NCBI RefSeq assembly: GCF_037963835.1
Contig: NZ_CP150145.1
Location: 5,022,001 to 5,086,000, forward strand
Source of the DNA: Paenibacillus sp. FSL H8-0332
Lineage (GTDB): Bacteria; Bacillota; Bacilli; Paenibacillales; Paenibacillaceae
Direction: 5' to 3'
DNA length: 64,000 nt
This document shows, one piece after another, positions 8,029 to 18,100 of this stretch. Each line of letters starts with the position of its first letter. Positions within the stretch are counted from its first letter, which is position 1. The translations under genes were made by a program, and so were the position numbers. Below the pieces are notes generated by a model that ran no database searches, had not been told where the DNA came from, and worked only from the letters and a program-made list of their open reading frames with translations.

Positions 8029-9618
8029 TTATTGCGCTGCTTTCCAGGCATCAATCTGGGTCTGAAGTTCAGTCTTGACCTTCTCAATGCCGGCCTTCTT
8101 CAACTTCTCATTGCGTTCCGCAAGCATCTTGGCAGGGTCAGGAATAGCACCGGTGCTCGCCGCCCGGTATTCACCGATGACCGAGGTAAGCTGGGTAATC
8201 TCGTTCTTCACCGGCGATTCGTCGAAGACGAAGCCTAACAGCGGCGAACGTTTGGCCTCATCATTGAATTTCTTCCAGCTTGTATACAGATCGTCAGGCT
8301 GGCCCGGCTTCAGATAATTGATCAGCTGATTGCCGACCACCCAGAACAGGGCAGAGCTGCCATACCCGGAATCGGCAATCGGCTCGATCCGGTTCTCGCT
8401 GATCTTCTTGTAATGGGTTCCTTCGATCCCGTTCACGAACAGGTTCACGGCATACGGATCGGTGTGCAGCGCATTCAAGACCATCATCGCCCGCTCCGGG
8501 TCCTTGGAGGTGCGGGAGATGGAGAACATGGATCCGGCGGCAAGGTCCGTGGTCACGATAGGCTCCTCGATCACCTTGGAGACGAAATCATATTTATTGT
8601 CTGAAGCAATCTTCAGCTCAATGTCAGCCCCCGGCTTCCAGACGGCCTGCTGCATCCAGATTTTACCCTGCTTCCGTAAGTCACCGATCTCTGTCGTTGT
8701 GGTAGCAGCATCGCTGTTGATGTAGCCTTTCTCGTAATAGCTGCGGTTCAGCTCATACTCCGCTTGGGCAATGGATGAAATCTCCGGATCAATCACTGAC
8801 TTAATCTGGATGTTATCTGTATTTGTGTAGTCATAGAGGAATAAAGGAATCTTGTTCGGCGTCGGTCCGATGGCGCGGAAGTTCGAGCGGGTCTCATACA
8901 TCATCCCTTCTCCCGATTCCTTAATGAAGTCCAGGATCAGCCCCGGTTCCTTCTCCTTCAGCAGCTTGAACCAGGGTTCAAAGTCTGACATCGTCTTAAT
9001 ATCCTCAATCGGAATACTATACTTGTCGATGATATCCTTGCGGTACGTATAGGCCTTGCCTTGGGTAATCTCTTTGTTGGTTGGAATGCCGTACAGCTTG
9101 CCTTTGTAGCGCGGAGCCTCCAGATAGATCGGATTCAGGTTCTCCGTAATCCCCTGCCCGTATTTGGCCAGCAGGTCATCCAGATCCAGGAAGGCGCCCT
9201 TGGCCACGTTACCGAAGAAATTAAGCCAGGACGCGGTGAATACTAGGTCCATCGGCTCTCCGGCATTGAGCATCAGCTCGGTCTTCTGCTTGTATTCACT
9301 GGAGGCAATCGGCTGCAGATCCACAGTGGCATTGAATTTCTCTTTGAAATATTCACTGAGCTTGGCTTCGACCAGTGCGTCATCCCGCTGCGGCGCCCCG
9401 AAGTAGATAATGGATACCTCGTAGGGCTTGAGTGCTTCCGCACCGCCGGCAGGCTCTGGACTGCCAGTACTGCTCGTGCTGTTCGTACCAGCTGCGCCGC
9501 TTGAAGCCGACGGTTCGGCAGAACCCCCGTTATTACCGCCTGAGCACGCTTGCAAGGATAATGCCAGAATTAGAGCCATCGCCGTGAATAGCGTTCTGCG
9601 CCCTTTTAACTTTGTCAT
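8029..9618 (-). CDS. ABC sugar-binding lipoprotein (system 1)
   Basis: This 529-residue protein has a lipoprotein signal peptide with lipobox LSLQAC (Cys25), a Ser/Gly/Ala linker, and the fold pattern of large LplA-type extracellular solute-binding proteins (motifs PYEVSIIYFG, KLYGIPTNKE, GSSALFWVVGNQ). It should capture oligosaccharides at the membrane for the two permeases encoded just upstream. No ATPase gene is present; such systems usually share a general MsmX-type ATPase encoded elsewhere. Context (PL8, GH88, GH92 downstream; secreted GH9 divergent) suggests the ligand is a glucuronate- and mannose-containing glucan fragment. Confidence 0.88.
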   Translation of the reverse strand: MTKLKGRRTLFTAMALILALSLQACSGGNNGGSAEPSASSGAAGTNSTSSTGSPEPAGGAEALKPYEVSIIYFGAPQRDDALVEAKLSEYFKEKFNATVDLQPIASSEYKQKTELMLNAGEPMDLVFTASWLNFFGNVAKGAFLDLDDLLAKYGQGITENLNPIYLEAPRYKGKLYGIPTNKEITQGKAYTYRKDIIDKYSIPIEDIKTMSDFEPWFKLLKEKEPGLILDFIKESGEGMMYETRSNFRAIGPTPNKIPLFLYDYTNTDNIQIKSVIDPEISSIAQAEYELNRSYYEKGYINSDAATTTTEIGDLRKQGKIWMQQAVWKPGADIELKIASDNKYDFVSKVIEEPIVTTDLAAGSMFSISRTSKDPERAMMVLNALHTDPYAVNLFVNGIEGTHYKKISENRIEPIADSGYGSSALFWVVGNQLINYLKPGQPDDLYTSWKKFNDEAKRSPLLGFVFDESPVKNEITQLTSVIGEYRAASTGAIPDPAKMLAERNEKLKKAGIEKVKTELQTQIDAWKAAQ

Positions 9619-9691
9619 ATGAACCCTCCCTGTATGATATTGCTTATATAGAACGGCAGCCAGTTGTGCTGAGTGCCGGTTCCACCACGCT

Positions 9692-10603
9692 TTACCCTTT
9701 TACTGCCCCGACCGTCAGGCCTTTGACAAAATACTTCTGAAAGAACGGATACGCAATCAGAATCGGTCCCATCCCGATCACCGCCATCGCCATCTGCAGA
9801 GATTCGTTCGGAAGATTCTTCATCATATTGGGATTCTGGGCGGCCAGCTCCACATTATTGCGCAGGTACTGCACATCGTTGAGGACACGCATCATCAGAT
9901 ACTGCAGCGGATACTTATCCTCGCTGGTGATATACAGCAGCGCATTGAACCAGTCGTTCCAATAACCGATGGTACTGAACAAGGCCATGGTCGCCAGGAC
10001 CGGCAACGAGAGCGGCAGAACGATCCGCAGGAAGATTCTCAGCTCCCCCGCACCGTCAATTCTGGCCGATTCAATCACCGCAGGATGGATGGTCGTCTGG
10101 AAGAAGGTCCGCATAATAATGACGTTGAACGGCACAATCAGCATGGGCAGAATCAGCGCCATATACGAATCCTTGATATGCAGTGCTTGCGTGTAGATCA
10201 GGTATCTGCTGACCATCCCGCCATTGAACAGCATCGTGAAGAACAGGAAGAAGGTGAACACATTACGGAACGGATAATCCGCCCGCGAGATGGGATAAGC
10301 ATACATCGCCATAAGAAGCACGCTGAGCGCTGTACCTACAATAGTGATAGTGAAACTCACGCGATATCCCGACACAATCGTCATCCAGTCCTTGAAAATC
10401 GACTCATAGGCAATGAAGGACCATTTATTCGGAATGAAGCTGTACCCCTCAGTCAGAATGGACTGCCCGTCGGTGAAGGAGACGATAATGACAAGCAGAA
10501 CAGGCATGAAGCAAAGGAGTGAGAGGATCACAAAGGCCAGATTTAAAAGTACATTTGACAAAGCGGAGTTTCCGCCGATCGAGCTGCTGGTGTCATTCGC
10601 CAT
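9692..10603 (-). CDS. ABC sugar permease, YtcP/LplC type (system 1)
   Basis: A membrane protein with six predicted hydrophobic segments and the cytoplasmic coupling motif of binding-protein-dependent permeases (ESARIDGAGELRIFLRIVLPLS), which docks the ATPase. The C-terminus QKYFVKGLTVGAVKG is typical of the YtcP branch. ATG at 10603 is chosen because AAAGGAG lies eight bases before it; an open frame extends 23 codons further upstream with no such site. It follows the other permease gene by 16 bases. It forms the channel with that partner. Confidence 0.9.
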   Translation of the reverse strand: MANDTSSSIGGNSALSNVLLNLAFVILSLLCFMPVLLVIIVSFTDGQSILTEGYSFIPNKWSFIAYESIFKDWMTIVSGYRVSFTITIVGTALSVLLMAMYAYPISRADYPFRNVFTFFLFFTMLFNGGMVSRYLIYTQALHIKDSYMALILPMLIVPFNVIIMRTFFQTTIHPAVIESARIDGAGELRIFLRIVLPLSLPVLATMALFSTIGYWNDWFNALLYITSEDKYPLQYLMMRVLNDVQYLRNNVELAAQNPNMMKNLPNESLQMAMAVIGMGPILIAYPFFQKYFVKGLTVGAVKG

Positions 10604-10619
10604 GAGGATTCTCCTTTGA

Positions 10620-11555
10620 TTAGAATAGTGCCTGTTCCCGGTCAATTCGTCTGACCATACTGTTCGTGGCAATGACCATAATGAAGCCTACCACCGATTG
10701 GACCAGCGCCGTTGCCGAGGACATTCCGATATCATTCAATTGCATCAGGGCACGGTAGACATACGTATCAACGGTATCTGTTACCGGATACAGCGCTCCT
10801 GAATTCATGGGCACCTGGAAGAACAGTCCGAAGTCAGAGCTGAAGATGCTGCCCATGGATAGAATCGTCATAATAATGATGACCGGCCGGATAAAAGGGA
10901 GCGTGATATGCGTAATCTGCTTCCACTTGGAAGCCCCGTCAATCAGCGCAGCCTCGTAATATTCCGGATCAATGCCGGCAATCGCCGCGATATAGATCAC
11001 TGCGCCGAAGCCTGCATGCTTCCAGGCGTTGACGAACACCAGGATGTAAGGCCAATATTCCTTCTCCGAGTACCAGAAGACCGGGTCTTGCCCGAAGGCC
11101 TTAAGCACTGTGGCATTGATGAAGCCGTGATCCGGCTGCAGGAAAGCGTATACGAGATAACTCACCACTACCATGGACAGGAAGTGCGGCAGGATGATGA
11201 AGCTCTGGTACACCTTCGCCAGCAGCCGCCGCCGGATCTCATTGATGGCTACCGCAATGGATACCGACAGCACCAGGTTCATAATCATGAAGGTCAAGCT
11301 GTACAAAAGCGTGTTTCTTACAATTCTCCACATATCCCCCGAGGAGAACAGGAACTGGAAATTATCGAAGCCTACCCAGGGGCTGCCCCAAATCCCGTCC
11401 AGATAATTCACATTCTTGAAGGCAATAAAGATGCCGAACATCGGCAGATAGCTGTGCGCCAGCAGGACAAGCACCGCTGGCAGCAGCATTAGTGTCAGCG
11501 CCTTGTACTTCCACATGGCATGGATGAATCTTGAGAATCCGGTGGTTCTGCTCAT
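10620..11555 (-). CDS. ABC sugar permease, LplB type (system 1)
   Basis: A six-segment membrane permease with the coupling motif YYEAALIDGASKWKQITHITLP and the LplB-like N-terminal part (LLAHSYLPMFGIFIAFKNVNY). The C-terminus RRIDREQALF is typical. ATG at 11555 follows GAAAGGAG at good distance; ATG at 11573 would overlap that site. Upstream (11580-11585) is a perfect TATAAT -10 with a poor -35, plus a regulator-like motif at 11621-11634, so this gene may start a separately activated transcript downstream of the kinase gene. Confidence 0.88.
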   Translation of the reverse strand: MSRTTGFSRFIHAMWKYKALTLMLLPAVLVLLAHSYLPMFGIFIAFKNVNYLDGIWGSPWVGFDNFQFLFSSGDMWRIVRNTLLYSLTFMIMNLVLSVSIAVAINEIRRRLLAKVYQSFIILPHFLSMVVVSYLVYAFLQPDHGFINATVLKAFGQDPVFWYSEKEYWPYILVFVNAWKHAGFGAVIYIAAIAGIDPEYYEAALIDGASKWKQITHITLPFIRPVIIIMTILSMGSIFSSDFGLFFQVPMNSGALYPVTDTVDTYVYRALMQLNDIGMSSATALVQSVVGFIMVIATNSMVRRIDREQALF

Positions 11556-11579
11556 GTCCATTACTCCTTTCATGGACTA

Positions 11580-11634
11580 ATTATAGAACCATCCCGCCAC
11601 CGCTTCGATGATGGATTCCCGTAAAAATGTGATC
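11580..11634 (-). promoter_or_regulatory. Candidate activated promoter of ABC/enzyme operon 1
   Basis: On the minus strand TATAAT (11585-11580) has no good -35. About 35-50 bases further upstream is GATCACATTTTTAC (11634-11621), nearly the same as GATCACATATTTCC in the regulator/GH9 gap at 14982-14995. A -10 with a regulator-like box in place of a -35 is what an AraC-type activator would need. This is inference from two similar boxes. Confidence 0.4.
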
Positions 11635-11643
11635 TTTTATCAC

Positions 11644-13434
11644 TCAGTTACCGGCAGGTTCAGTCTTCGTCCGCCGCAGCGGCAAGGTGATGACGGCCCG
11701 TGTCCACCCCTCGACGCTTCGCTCATAGCTTAACCCGTAGGCCTCCCCGTAATGGAGCTGGATTCGCTGGTGCACGTTGCGGATGCCGTAACCTCTTGCA
11801 CTATGCTCTTCCCGCAGAATGGCGGCAAGCTCCTCCAGATCTACCGGCAGATGCCCGTTGTCCTCTACGATGAAGCGGAGCGTTCCTTCCGTTTGAACCG
11901 CAGATACCCGGATCTCTCCTTCTCCGTCCATCCCGCGTACGCCGTGAAGAATGGCATTCTCGATCAGCGGCTGGATGATAACCTTCGGCGTCTCATAGTC
12001 CCTCAAGGAATCACCAATCTGCCACCAGACCTCAAAGGTACCCGGATAACGTTTGGTTTGCAGCCGGGTGTACGCCTGGGCATGCTCCAGTTCTTCCCCG
12101 GCAGTAATCATCGTCCGGCCCCGGCTAAGGCCGATGCGCAGCAGCATGGACAAGTCCCTCACCATCTCGCCCACCTCGCTATTTCCGCTATCCAGCGCAT
12201 ACCAGTAGATCGAGTCCAGGGTATTGTACAGATAATGGGGGGTAATCTGGGATTGGAGCATCAGCAGCTCATATTCCTTCTGCTTCAGCTTCATCCCGTA
12301 GTTCTCTTCAATCGAATGATCCAGCCTGCGGGTCATTTTCACAAATGATCCCTGGAGAATGCCGAATTCATCATGCCGGAGCGGCTCCTCGGATAGTGGC
12401 AGCTTGATGCCGGGCTCATAAATTTTCATCACAGAGACGAGCTTCACGACCGGTTTGACGACAAGTCTGACCAGATAGAGAACAAACATCAGGACAAAAG
12501 CCAGAAACACAAAGGAGATCAGCACCAGCAGCTTTTGAAACCAGACTTGCTTGCCGGTAATGGATGCCAGCGGGATTTTGTACAATAACCGGGTGTGGAA
12601 TCTGGAGCTGTCCGAATACGCATAGAGCCACTCCTCCCCGCCTTCCTGGGCGAAGGTATAACCGTAAGCGGCGTCCGGTTGGATGTTCTTGCTGATCTCG
12701 GCCGCAGAAATACTGCCTGACCCGGTGGACATCAGCAGCTCCCCGTTATCATTGAATAAGAAGGCTCCGGCCGCCGCAGGCAGCTCCACCGAGACCATAT
12801 CCCGGGTCAGCATCACCTCGACCTTATGGACGACCAGCAGCCCGATTACCTCATTATAATTCCGGGGGTTCAGAATACTGCGCATGAAGGAGACCGTCCG
12901 CTCGCCCTTCCCTGAAGGAATGACGCGCAGCGCCCCTGCCCCGCTAATATCCATCTGCTTGACCATCACGTCCGGCAATCCGCTGTTCACCTGGTTCAGA
13001 TATTTGAACCCTTTGGTCTTGTGGGACAGATCGAACGGCGTATCCCTGCGCTCAATGTTCTTCATATATATCGCATATTCCGTGCCGCCGGTAGACCAGC
13101 TCTCCAGAATATTGTCGGCCTGCTGGATCTCATTCAGGGTATCAATTCCCGTCCAGAAGCTGTACCCCACCGGATTACTGAAAAAATGATTATCCAGCAG
13201 CGTAATCGTCCGGTCATTGATCGCCGATATCGTTTTGTCCAGCGTGACATGATTCTGCTTCACCAGCTGCAGGGTGGTACTGCCGACCTCTTCCTTAATC
13301 GTGTGAAGTGCCACATACGCTGAAATCCAGCCCACCACCAGGAAAGGGAGCACGATACAGAGCAGGAAGGCGAGGATGACCTTATGTTTGAGCTTGAGTT
13401 TGAGCTTGAGTTTAAGTTTGAGTTTCGCCTTCAG
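11644..13434 (-). CDS. YesM-type sensor histidine kinase (system 1)
   Basis: A membrane kinase that should sense a sugar outside and phosphorylate the adjacent regulator. It has a Lys-Leu repeat, a first membrane segment (VILAFLLCIVLPFLVVGWIS), an extracellular sensor of about 260 residues, a second segment near residues 300-325, a HAMP region, the phosphoacceptor motif QITPHYLYNTLD (His about 399) and the ATPase boxes QPLIENAILHG and GYGIRNVHQR. The start is unusual: the only ATG (13527) lies deep inside the regulator gene without a ribosome binding site, whereas GAGGAGGGG stands ideally spaced before a CTG at 13434. I use CTG (596 residues). It overlaps the regulator gene by 23 bases. Confidence 0.85.
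   Translation of the reverse strand: MKAKLKLKLKLKLKLKHKVILAFLLCIVLPFLVVGWISAYVALHTIKEEVGSTTLQLVKQNHVTLDKTISAINDRTITLLDNHFFSNPVGYSFWTGIDTLNEIQQADNILESWSTGGTEYAIYMKNIERRDTPFDLSHKTKGFKYLNQVNSGLPDVMVKQMDISGAGALRVIPSGKGERTVSFMRSILNPRNYNEVIGLLVVHKVEVMLTRDMVSVELPAAAGAFLFNDNGELLMSTGSGSISAAEISKNIQPDAAYGYTFAQEGGEEWLYAYSDSSRFHTRLLYKIPLASITGKQVWFQKLLVLISFVFLAFVLMFVLYLVRLVVKPVVKLVSVMKIYEPGIKLPLSEEPLRHDEFGILQGSFVKMTRRLDHSIEENYGMKLKQKEYELLMLQSQITPHYLYNTLDSIYWYALDSGNSEVGEMVRDLSMLLRIGLSRGRTMITAGEELEHAQAYTRLQTKRYPGTFEVWWQIGDSLRDYETPKVIIQPLIENAILHGVRGMDGEGEIRVSAVQTEGTLRFIVEDNGHLPVDLEELAAILREEHSARGYGIRNVHQRIQLHYGEAYGLSYERSVEGWTRAVITLPLRRTKTEPAGN
13387..13425 (-). repeat. Hexanucleotide repeat encoding (KL)n at kinase N-terminus
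   Basis: About six and a half copies of a 6-base unit (TTGAGY on the plus strand) encode alternating Lys-Leu just before the first membrane segment. The regulator's TAA stop (13412-13414) lies inside the repeat. Gain or loss of whole units would keep the kinase frame and change only the length of the basic leader. Confidence 0.85.
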
Positions 13435-14788
13435 CCCGGTCCCCTCCTCTGGCCTGTTTGCGGAATTCTGCCGGAGTGAGGCCCAGCACCCGCTTGAACA
13501 TCCGGCTGAAGTGCTCCGGCGATTCATACCCTACCGCATAGGCAACTTCATACCGCTTCTTGTCCGTAGCCATCATAAGGCGCTTGGCCTCTTCCATCCG
13601 CAGGGCGGTCACGTAGTCCCAGAGGTTGGTCTTCATCTCGCGTTTGAAAATATAACCCAGATGGGCCGCGCTGAAATGGACCTCCTCGGAAATATCCTGG
13701 ATCTTCAGCGCCGGATTCCGGTAATGGTTCTGGATGTAGCTTGTAATCCGTGAGATTACACTCGGGTCTCCGTCCGGGTCCTGCAGTGGTTGCTGTTGCG
13801 CCGAATCCGGCTCCTGCTTCCCTCTGCTCAGCTGCTCCTGCATGGCGATATCGCCATAATAGAACACCTTTTGCCCGGGATGAACAGTGCTCCGCCCGGC
13901 AGCCGTATCCGCTTCTTCCAGCAGTCCGGGAAGTGTGGAGATACCCCCGCCAAGTGTGCTGAGTCCGATAATGGCCTCCGCATTCAAATGCTGCTTCAGG
14001 TTCATGGCGATCATCTGCCCGATCATCTGGATCTGCGAGTGCACTCTAACCTGGGGATCACCCATATCCTCAGCGGATAACTGGATGATGCTGATGATCG
14101 AATGGCCGAAGCCGTTGAAGGTGATGCCATCCCATTCGGATAACGTTTCGTTCATAATATTGAGAGCCGCATATTTCAGCAGCTTGCGGTCATGCAGCGT
14201 AACCTGCTGGCGGCTGAATCCGGCCTGGCTGTAATCTATACGGATGGAGATCACTCCGAAAAAGGGCCCTTGCAGCAGGCCGCCCAATTCGCCGGTGATC
14301 TCTTCAATATCCTGCGGCGTCAGATTCCGCTCGGTGACCAGCTCCATCAGCCACTCCTCGCGCCGGGAATGCTCCCGGATGTGATGGTGCTCCGCCTGCG
14401 GGCTTTTCTCAGGAAGCTCCTTCTGGGTTAACGCTTTGCGCACCACCCGCAGCAGCTCCGTCCGCTCCACCGGCTTCACCAGATAATCCTTGGCTCCCAG
14501 CCGGAGCGATTTTTTGGCGAAATCAAACTTCTCATGGGCTGAAATGACGATCACCGGAACATTCCACTGCTCCATATAGATATTCTCCATTAATTCAATC
14601 CCACTCATCCGGCCCATCTGAATATCGGTCAGCACCAGATCGAAATGGTCCATCCGTAAATAGTCAATCGCTTCAAAGCCATTGATGGCCGTCTCCACCT
14701 CCGTGATGTTCATATCCGAAGTGAGCAGGAAATTCCGGATCCCTGCACTCACTCTCGGCTCATCATCCACAACGAGAATTTTATACAT
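13412..14788 (-). CDS. YesN-type response regulator, AraC family (system 1)
   Basis: This 458-residue transcription factor has an N-terminal receiver domain (VVDDEP; phosphoacceptor Asp55 in LTDIQMG; Lys about 105 in LVKPVE), a variable middle and a C-terminal AraC-type double helix-turn-helix (about residues 350-450, VISRITSYIQNHY to ESPEHFSRMFKRVLGLTPAEFR). The start has GAGGGGG six bases upstream. It is the first gene of the locus and is divergent from GH9. Two direct TGATCTATTTCCGC repeats in the gap are good candidates for its binding sites, which would let it switch on GH9 and the catabolic operon together. Confidence 0.9.
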   Translation of the reverse strand: MYKILVVDDEPRVSAGIRNFLLTSDMNITEVETAINGFEAIDYLRMDHFDLVLTDIQMGRMSGIELMENIYMEQWNVPVIVISAHEKFDFAKKSLRLGAKDYLVKPVERTELLRVVRKALTQKELPEKSPQAEHHHIREHSRREEWLMELVTERNLTPQDIEEITGELGGLLQGPFFGVISIRIDYSQAGFSRQQVTLHDRKLLKYAALNIMNETLSEWDGITFNGFGHSIISIIQLSAEDMGDPQVRVHSQIQMIGQMIAMNLKQHLNAEAIIGLSTLGGGISTLPGLLEEADTAAGRSTVHPGQKVFYYGDIAMQEQLSRGKQEPDSAQQQPLQDPDGDPSVISRITSYIQNHYRNPALKIQDISEEVHFSAAHLGYIFKREMKTNLWDYVTALRMEEAKRLMMATDKKRYEVAYAVGYESPEHFSRMFKRVLGLTPAEFRKQARGGDRAEGETQT

Positions 14789-14880
14789 GATGTTCCCCCT
14801 CTTTCGATTGCCAATTCATCGCCAGGCAGCTTCAGGTCCTTCTGTGTACCACAGTACACTTGCAATAAATAAGCGTAGAT

Positions 14881-14914
14881 GATCTATTTCCGCTTTTCTG
14901 TGATCTATTTCCGC
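14881..14914 (+). promoter_or_regulatory. Direct-repeat operator, probable AraC-type regulator site
   Basis: GATCTATTTCCGC occurs at 14881-14893 and again at 14902-14914, exactly 21 bases (two helical turns) apart. A related box, GATCACATATTTCC, lies at 14982-14995. Two half-sites on one DNA face is the usual arrangement for AraC-type activators. The location between the regulator gene and GH9 supports the assignment. Confidence 0.6.
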
Positions 14915-15040
14915 ATGTTGTGCCGCCAGCTTCTATTCGTCCCCCGATCCGTAGGTACCGCACCTTTACACCCCTAGTATAGATCACATATTTCCTGTAA
15001 TTCATCATGGATTAGTGATAGTAACTCTTTTATGCTACTT

Positions 15041-15055
15041 TTGCAAGCGTTTTCA
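15041..15055 (+). promoter_or_regulatory. cre (CcpA) site upstream of GH9
   Basis: TTGCAAGCGTTTTCA fits the cre consensus WTGNAANCGNWNNCW at every defined position. It lies just downstream of a possible -10 (TATGCT, 15031-15036) and 55 bases before the GH9 start, so CcpA bound here would block transcription when preferred sugars are present. Confidence 0.65.
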
Positions 15056-15109
15056 TATAAAAGAAAGGAGAGCCGGGTTAACGATATTCCATTATGAGGA
15101 GGTTCTACG

Positions 15110-18100
15110 ATGTTCATCCAAAGTCCATTCCCCCAGAGATTTAACAAGTTCGTATCTGTAAGCCTCAGTCTGTTGTTAATTCTGTGCAGTGTTGCTCTGT
15201 CCCCCCGGCCTGCCGCCGCTGCTGTGGCCCCCTTGCCGGGTCCCGCTCACCCTCTCTTGTATGATAATTTCGCCGGCGGAGGCGTCTTCAAGCAGAACTG
15301 GACCAACTGGTTCAATCAGAGCGGCGGGAGCGGAACCTTCACCAAGACCACACAAGGCACCCGCACCATTGGCAAATTCACGCAAACCCCAAGCTCCTCC
15401 TCCTCCTGGGCCAAGTTTCAGCCGATGAACGAGACCTTCGACCTCTCGGGCTACCGTTATATGAATCTGTCCCTGAACAATGCAGGGTATGCCCAGTCCC
15501 TCATTCGTGTCGTGATCAGCGACGGGATTACCAATTACAATCTGACCGGAGGGTATGTTCCGGCCACGGCGGCCTGGACCGATCTCCAGTTCGATCTGGA
15601 TGCCTTGTCACCCAAGATTCAGAAGAAGAAGGTGAAGCTGGAAATCTGGCTGAGACAAGCCGGCGGAACTTACGGGGAGATGCTGGTCGATGATATTGTG
15701 TTCACTACCGCATCCAGCGGGTCTGCTCCCGGGCTAAGCCCGGCAGGGATGACAGCCAATACGGACGGCAGCTACAACCAGAATACTAATTTCACCTTCG
15801 AAGCCACATATACCGACCCGGATAATGAGGCACCCTTTGCCGTCCAGGTCATCATTGATGACACAGCCTATGCTATGCGCGAGACGGACCCCGCCGATGT
15901 CACCTACACCGACGGCAAAAGCTACAGGTACATGACGAAGCTTCCGGCCGGGTCCCACTCCTACTATTTCCGCACTACAGATACGACCTCGGATGAAGTC
16001 GCCACCGCGGTTCACAATCTGAGCGTAGTCCAGGCTGCTTCGGTGATAGACATTGTTGTGAGCCAGGCCGGTTACAGCGCAGACGATGTCAAGAACGCCA
16101 AATTCATCTCCGACACCACCGTTACAGACGCCACTTATGAAATACTGGACGGGACGAACGTGGTCTATTCAGGCACCATGACCTACCAGGGTCTGCATTG
16201 GAACAAGCATGTCTACTCCATCGGCTTCACCCCCGTCACTGATCCGGGGAACCACTATCGAGTGCGGAGTAATCAGGTGTATTCCTACTCTTTTGAGATC
16301 GCTCCGAATCTGTGGGATCAATATAAGGATGAAATGACGGCCTTCTACCGGCTTCAACGGGCCTCCGTAGCGACCAGTGATGCTTATCCGGCAGGCTACA
16401 GCAGCGTCGCTCCTTCCGCCAAGCTCTACCATGCCGCCGGTCATCTGGATGATGCCCAGTCTGCGGACGGCCTGACCCATTATGATCTGACAGGAAGCTG
16501 GTATGATGCCGGGGATTACGGCAAATATGGCGGCAACCAATGGGTCGGCGCGGAGATTGCCTTGGCCTATACACGGTATGCTGACAAAGACAGCGTGAAG
16601 TACGATAACGACAGCAATGGTATCCCGGATCTGGTCGATGAGGCGGTATTCGGCAGCGAGTACCTCATTAAGTTCGCCGATCAGCTCGGCGGGGCGATGT
16701 ATAATCTGCGGAACAACGCTTCATTCGTCCATCCTGAGAAATCTACCGACAATGTGTCCGGCACCGCCGATGACCGGAAGCTGACGGACCTGAGTGTCGG
16801 CGGCTCCGCCAAGTCCTCAGGGACGCTGGCCGCCACCGCGCGGGCCATCCGCACCGCCATAAGCGAAGGCGATATCGCTTCCGCTCAAATTGCAGCGCTG
16901 ACTGATTTCGCCAATCAATGCGAGATCGCTGCGGTCACCTTTTATGAATATGTGGTTGCCAATCCTGACGGTCCGATCGGATCTTATTCCACCAGAGGAG
17001 GCATCCCCAATTCCAAGCTGCTGGCTGATGTGGAGCTGTACCTGCTGACCGGTGATACCCGATATAAGCATGCAGCCACAAATACGATTAACGCCTTAAC
17101 CCTGGGCGACATCTCTTCCACGAACTACTGGGATATGAGCCCGCTGTCCATGGCTGAATTCTATCCGGTTGCCGAGGCTGCAACGCAGTCTCATATTCAT
17201 AGCTTGCTCAAGGGGCAAGCCGACTTCTTCCTCTCCATGTCCGATGATACCCCTTATGGAGTCCTGAACCAGTTCAAGAACTTCGGGGTCAACGAACCTC
17301 ATGCTTCTTATCTGGGGGACCTGCTGCGGTATTATGAATTATTCGGTGATCCGGCAGCGCTTCAGGCAGTGGTGAAAGGAATGTACTGGGTGTTCGGAGA
17401 GAATCCGTGGAACATCAGCTGGGTATCGGGCATTGGCACCCATCACGTGATGTTCCCGCATACCCGTTACAATGAGGAATCCAATACTGCGGGTGACACC
17501 GGGATTATCCTTCCGGGGGCGATGGTCAGCGGGCCCAATATGAAGGACCCCAAGAATAAAAGCAGTGTAAGTCCATGGTATGAGGACCGTTCCCTCTATC
17601 TGGATGATACCAATCAGTGGCGGTACAACGAATTCAGTATTAGCATTCAAGCCGGACTGCTCTATACGGTCATGGGATTAAGCGCCACTCCGGGGACAGG
17701 TGCAGATCAAGCAGAGGTACCGCCTGCCTTGCCGGTCCTCTCTCCGGTGATTGGAGAATGGGTGCGCGGAGAGGTCACTGTTTTTGCCGAAGGAGGGGAT
17801 GGGCTGAGTGATGTGGAGTATGCGGCAACTGGATTACCTTATCAGCCGATGACTGTATCCGGGAATGTGTATTCTACTGTAAGCGGTGCGGTGTATACTG
17901 CGGTCATTGATGAGAGTCAGTCCTTGCCTTATACCAACCGGAGAGTGGGTGTCCGCGCCAAGGCTCCTTCCGGCGGGTACACCTACAGTTCCACCCATTA
18001 CACCGTAGCTCCACCGTTGCCGGACCCTTCTACTCCGCTGTTATATGATGATTTCGGCGGGGCCGGGTTCTGGGGCGGTTCTGCGGCCAACACCACCTGG

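Noticed and set aside
13435..13527. N-terminal extension of kinase 1 from ATG 13527
   Set aside because: The 31 extra residues are an out-of-frame reading of the regulator's conserved DNA-binding domain and lack a ribosome binding site.
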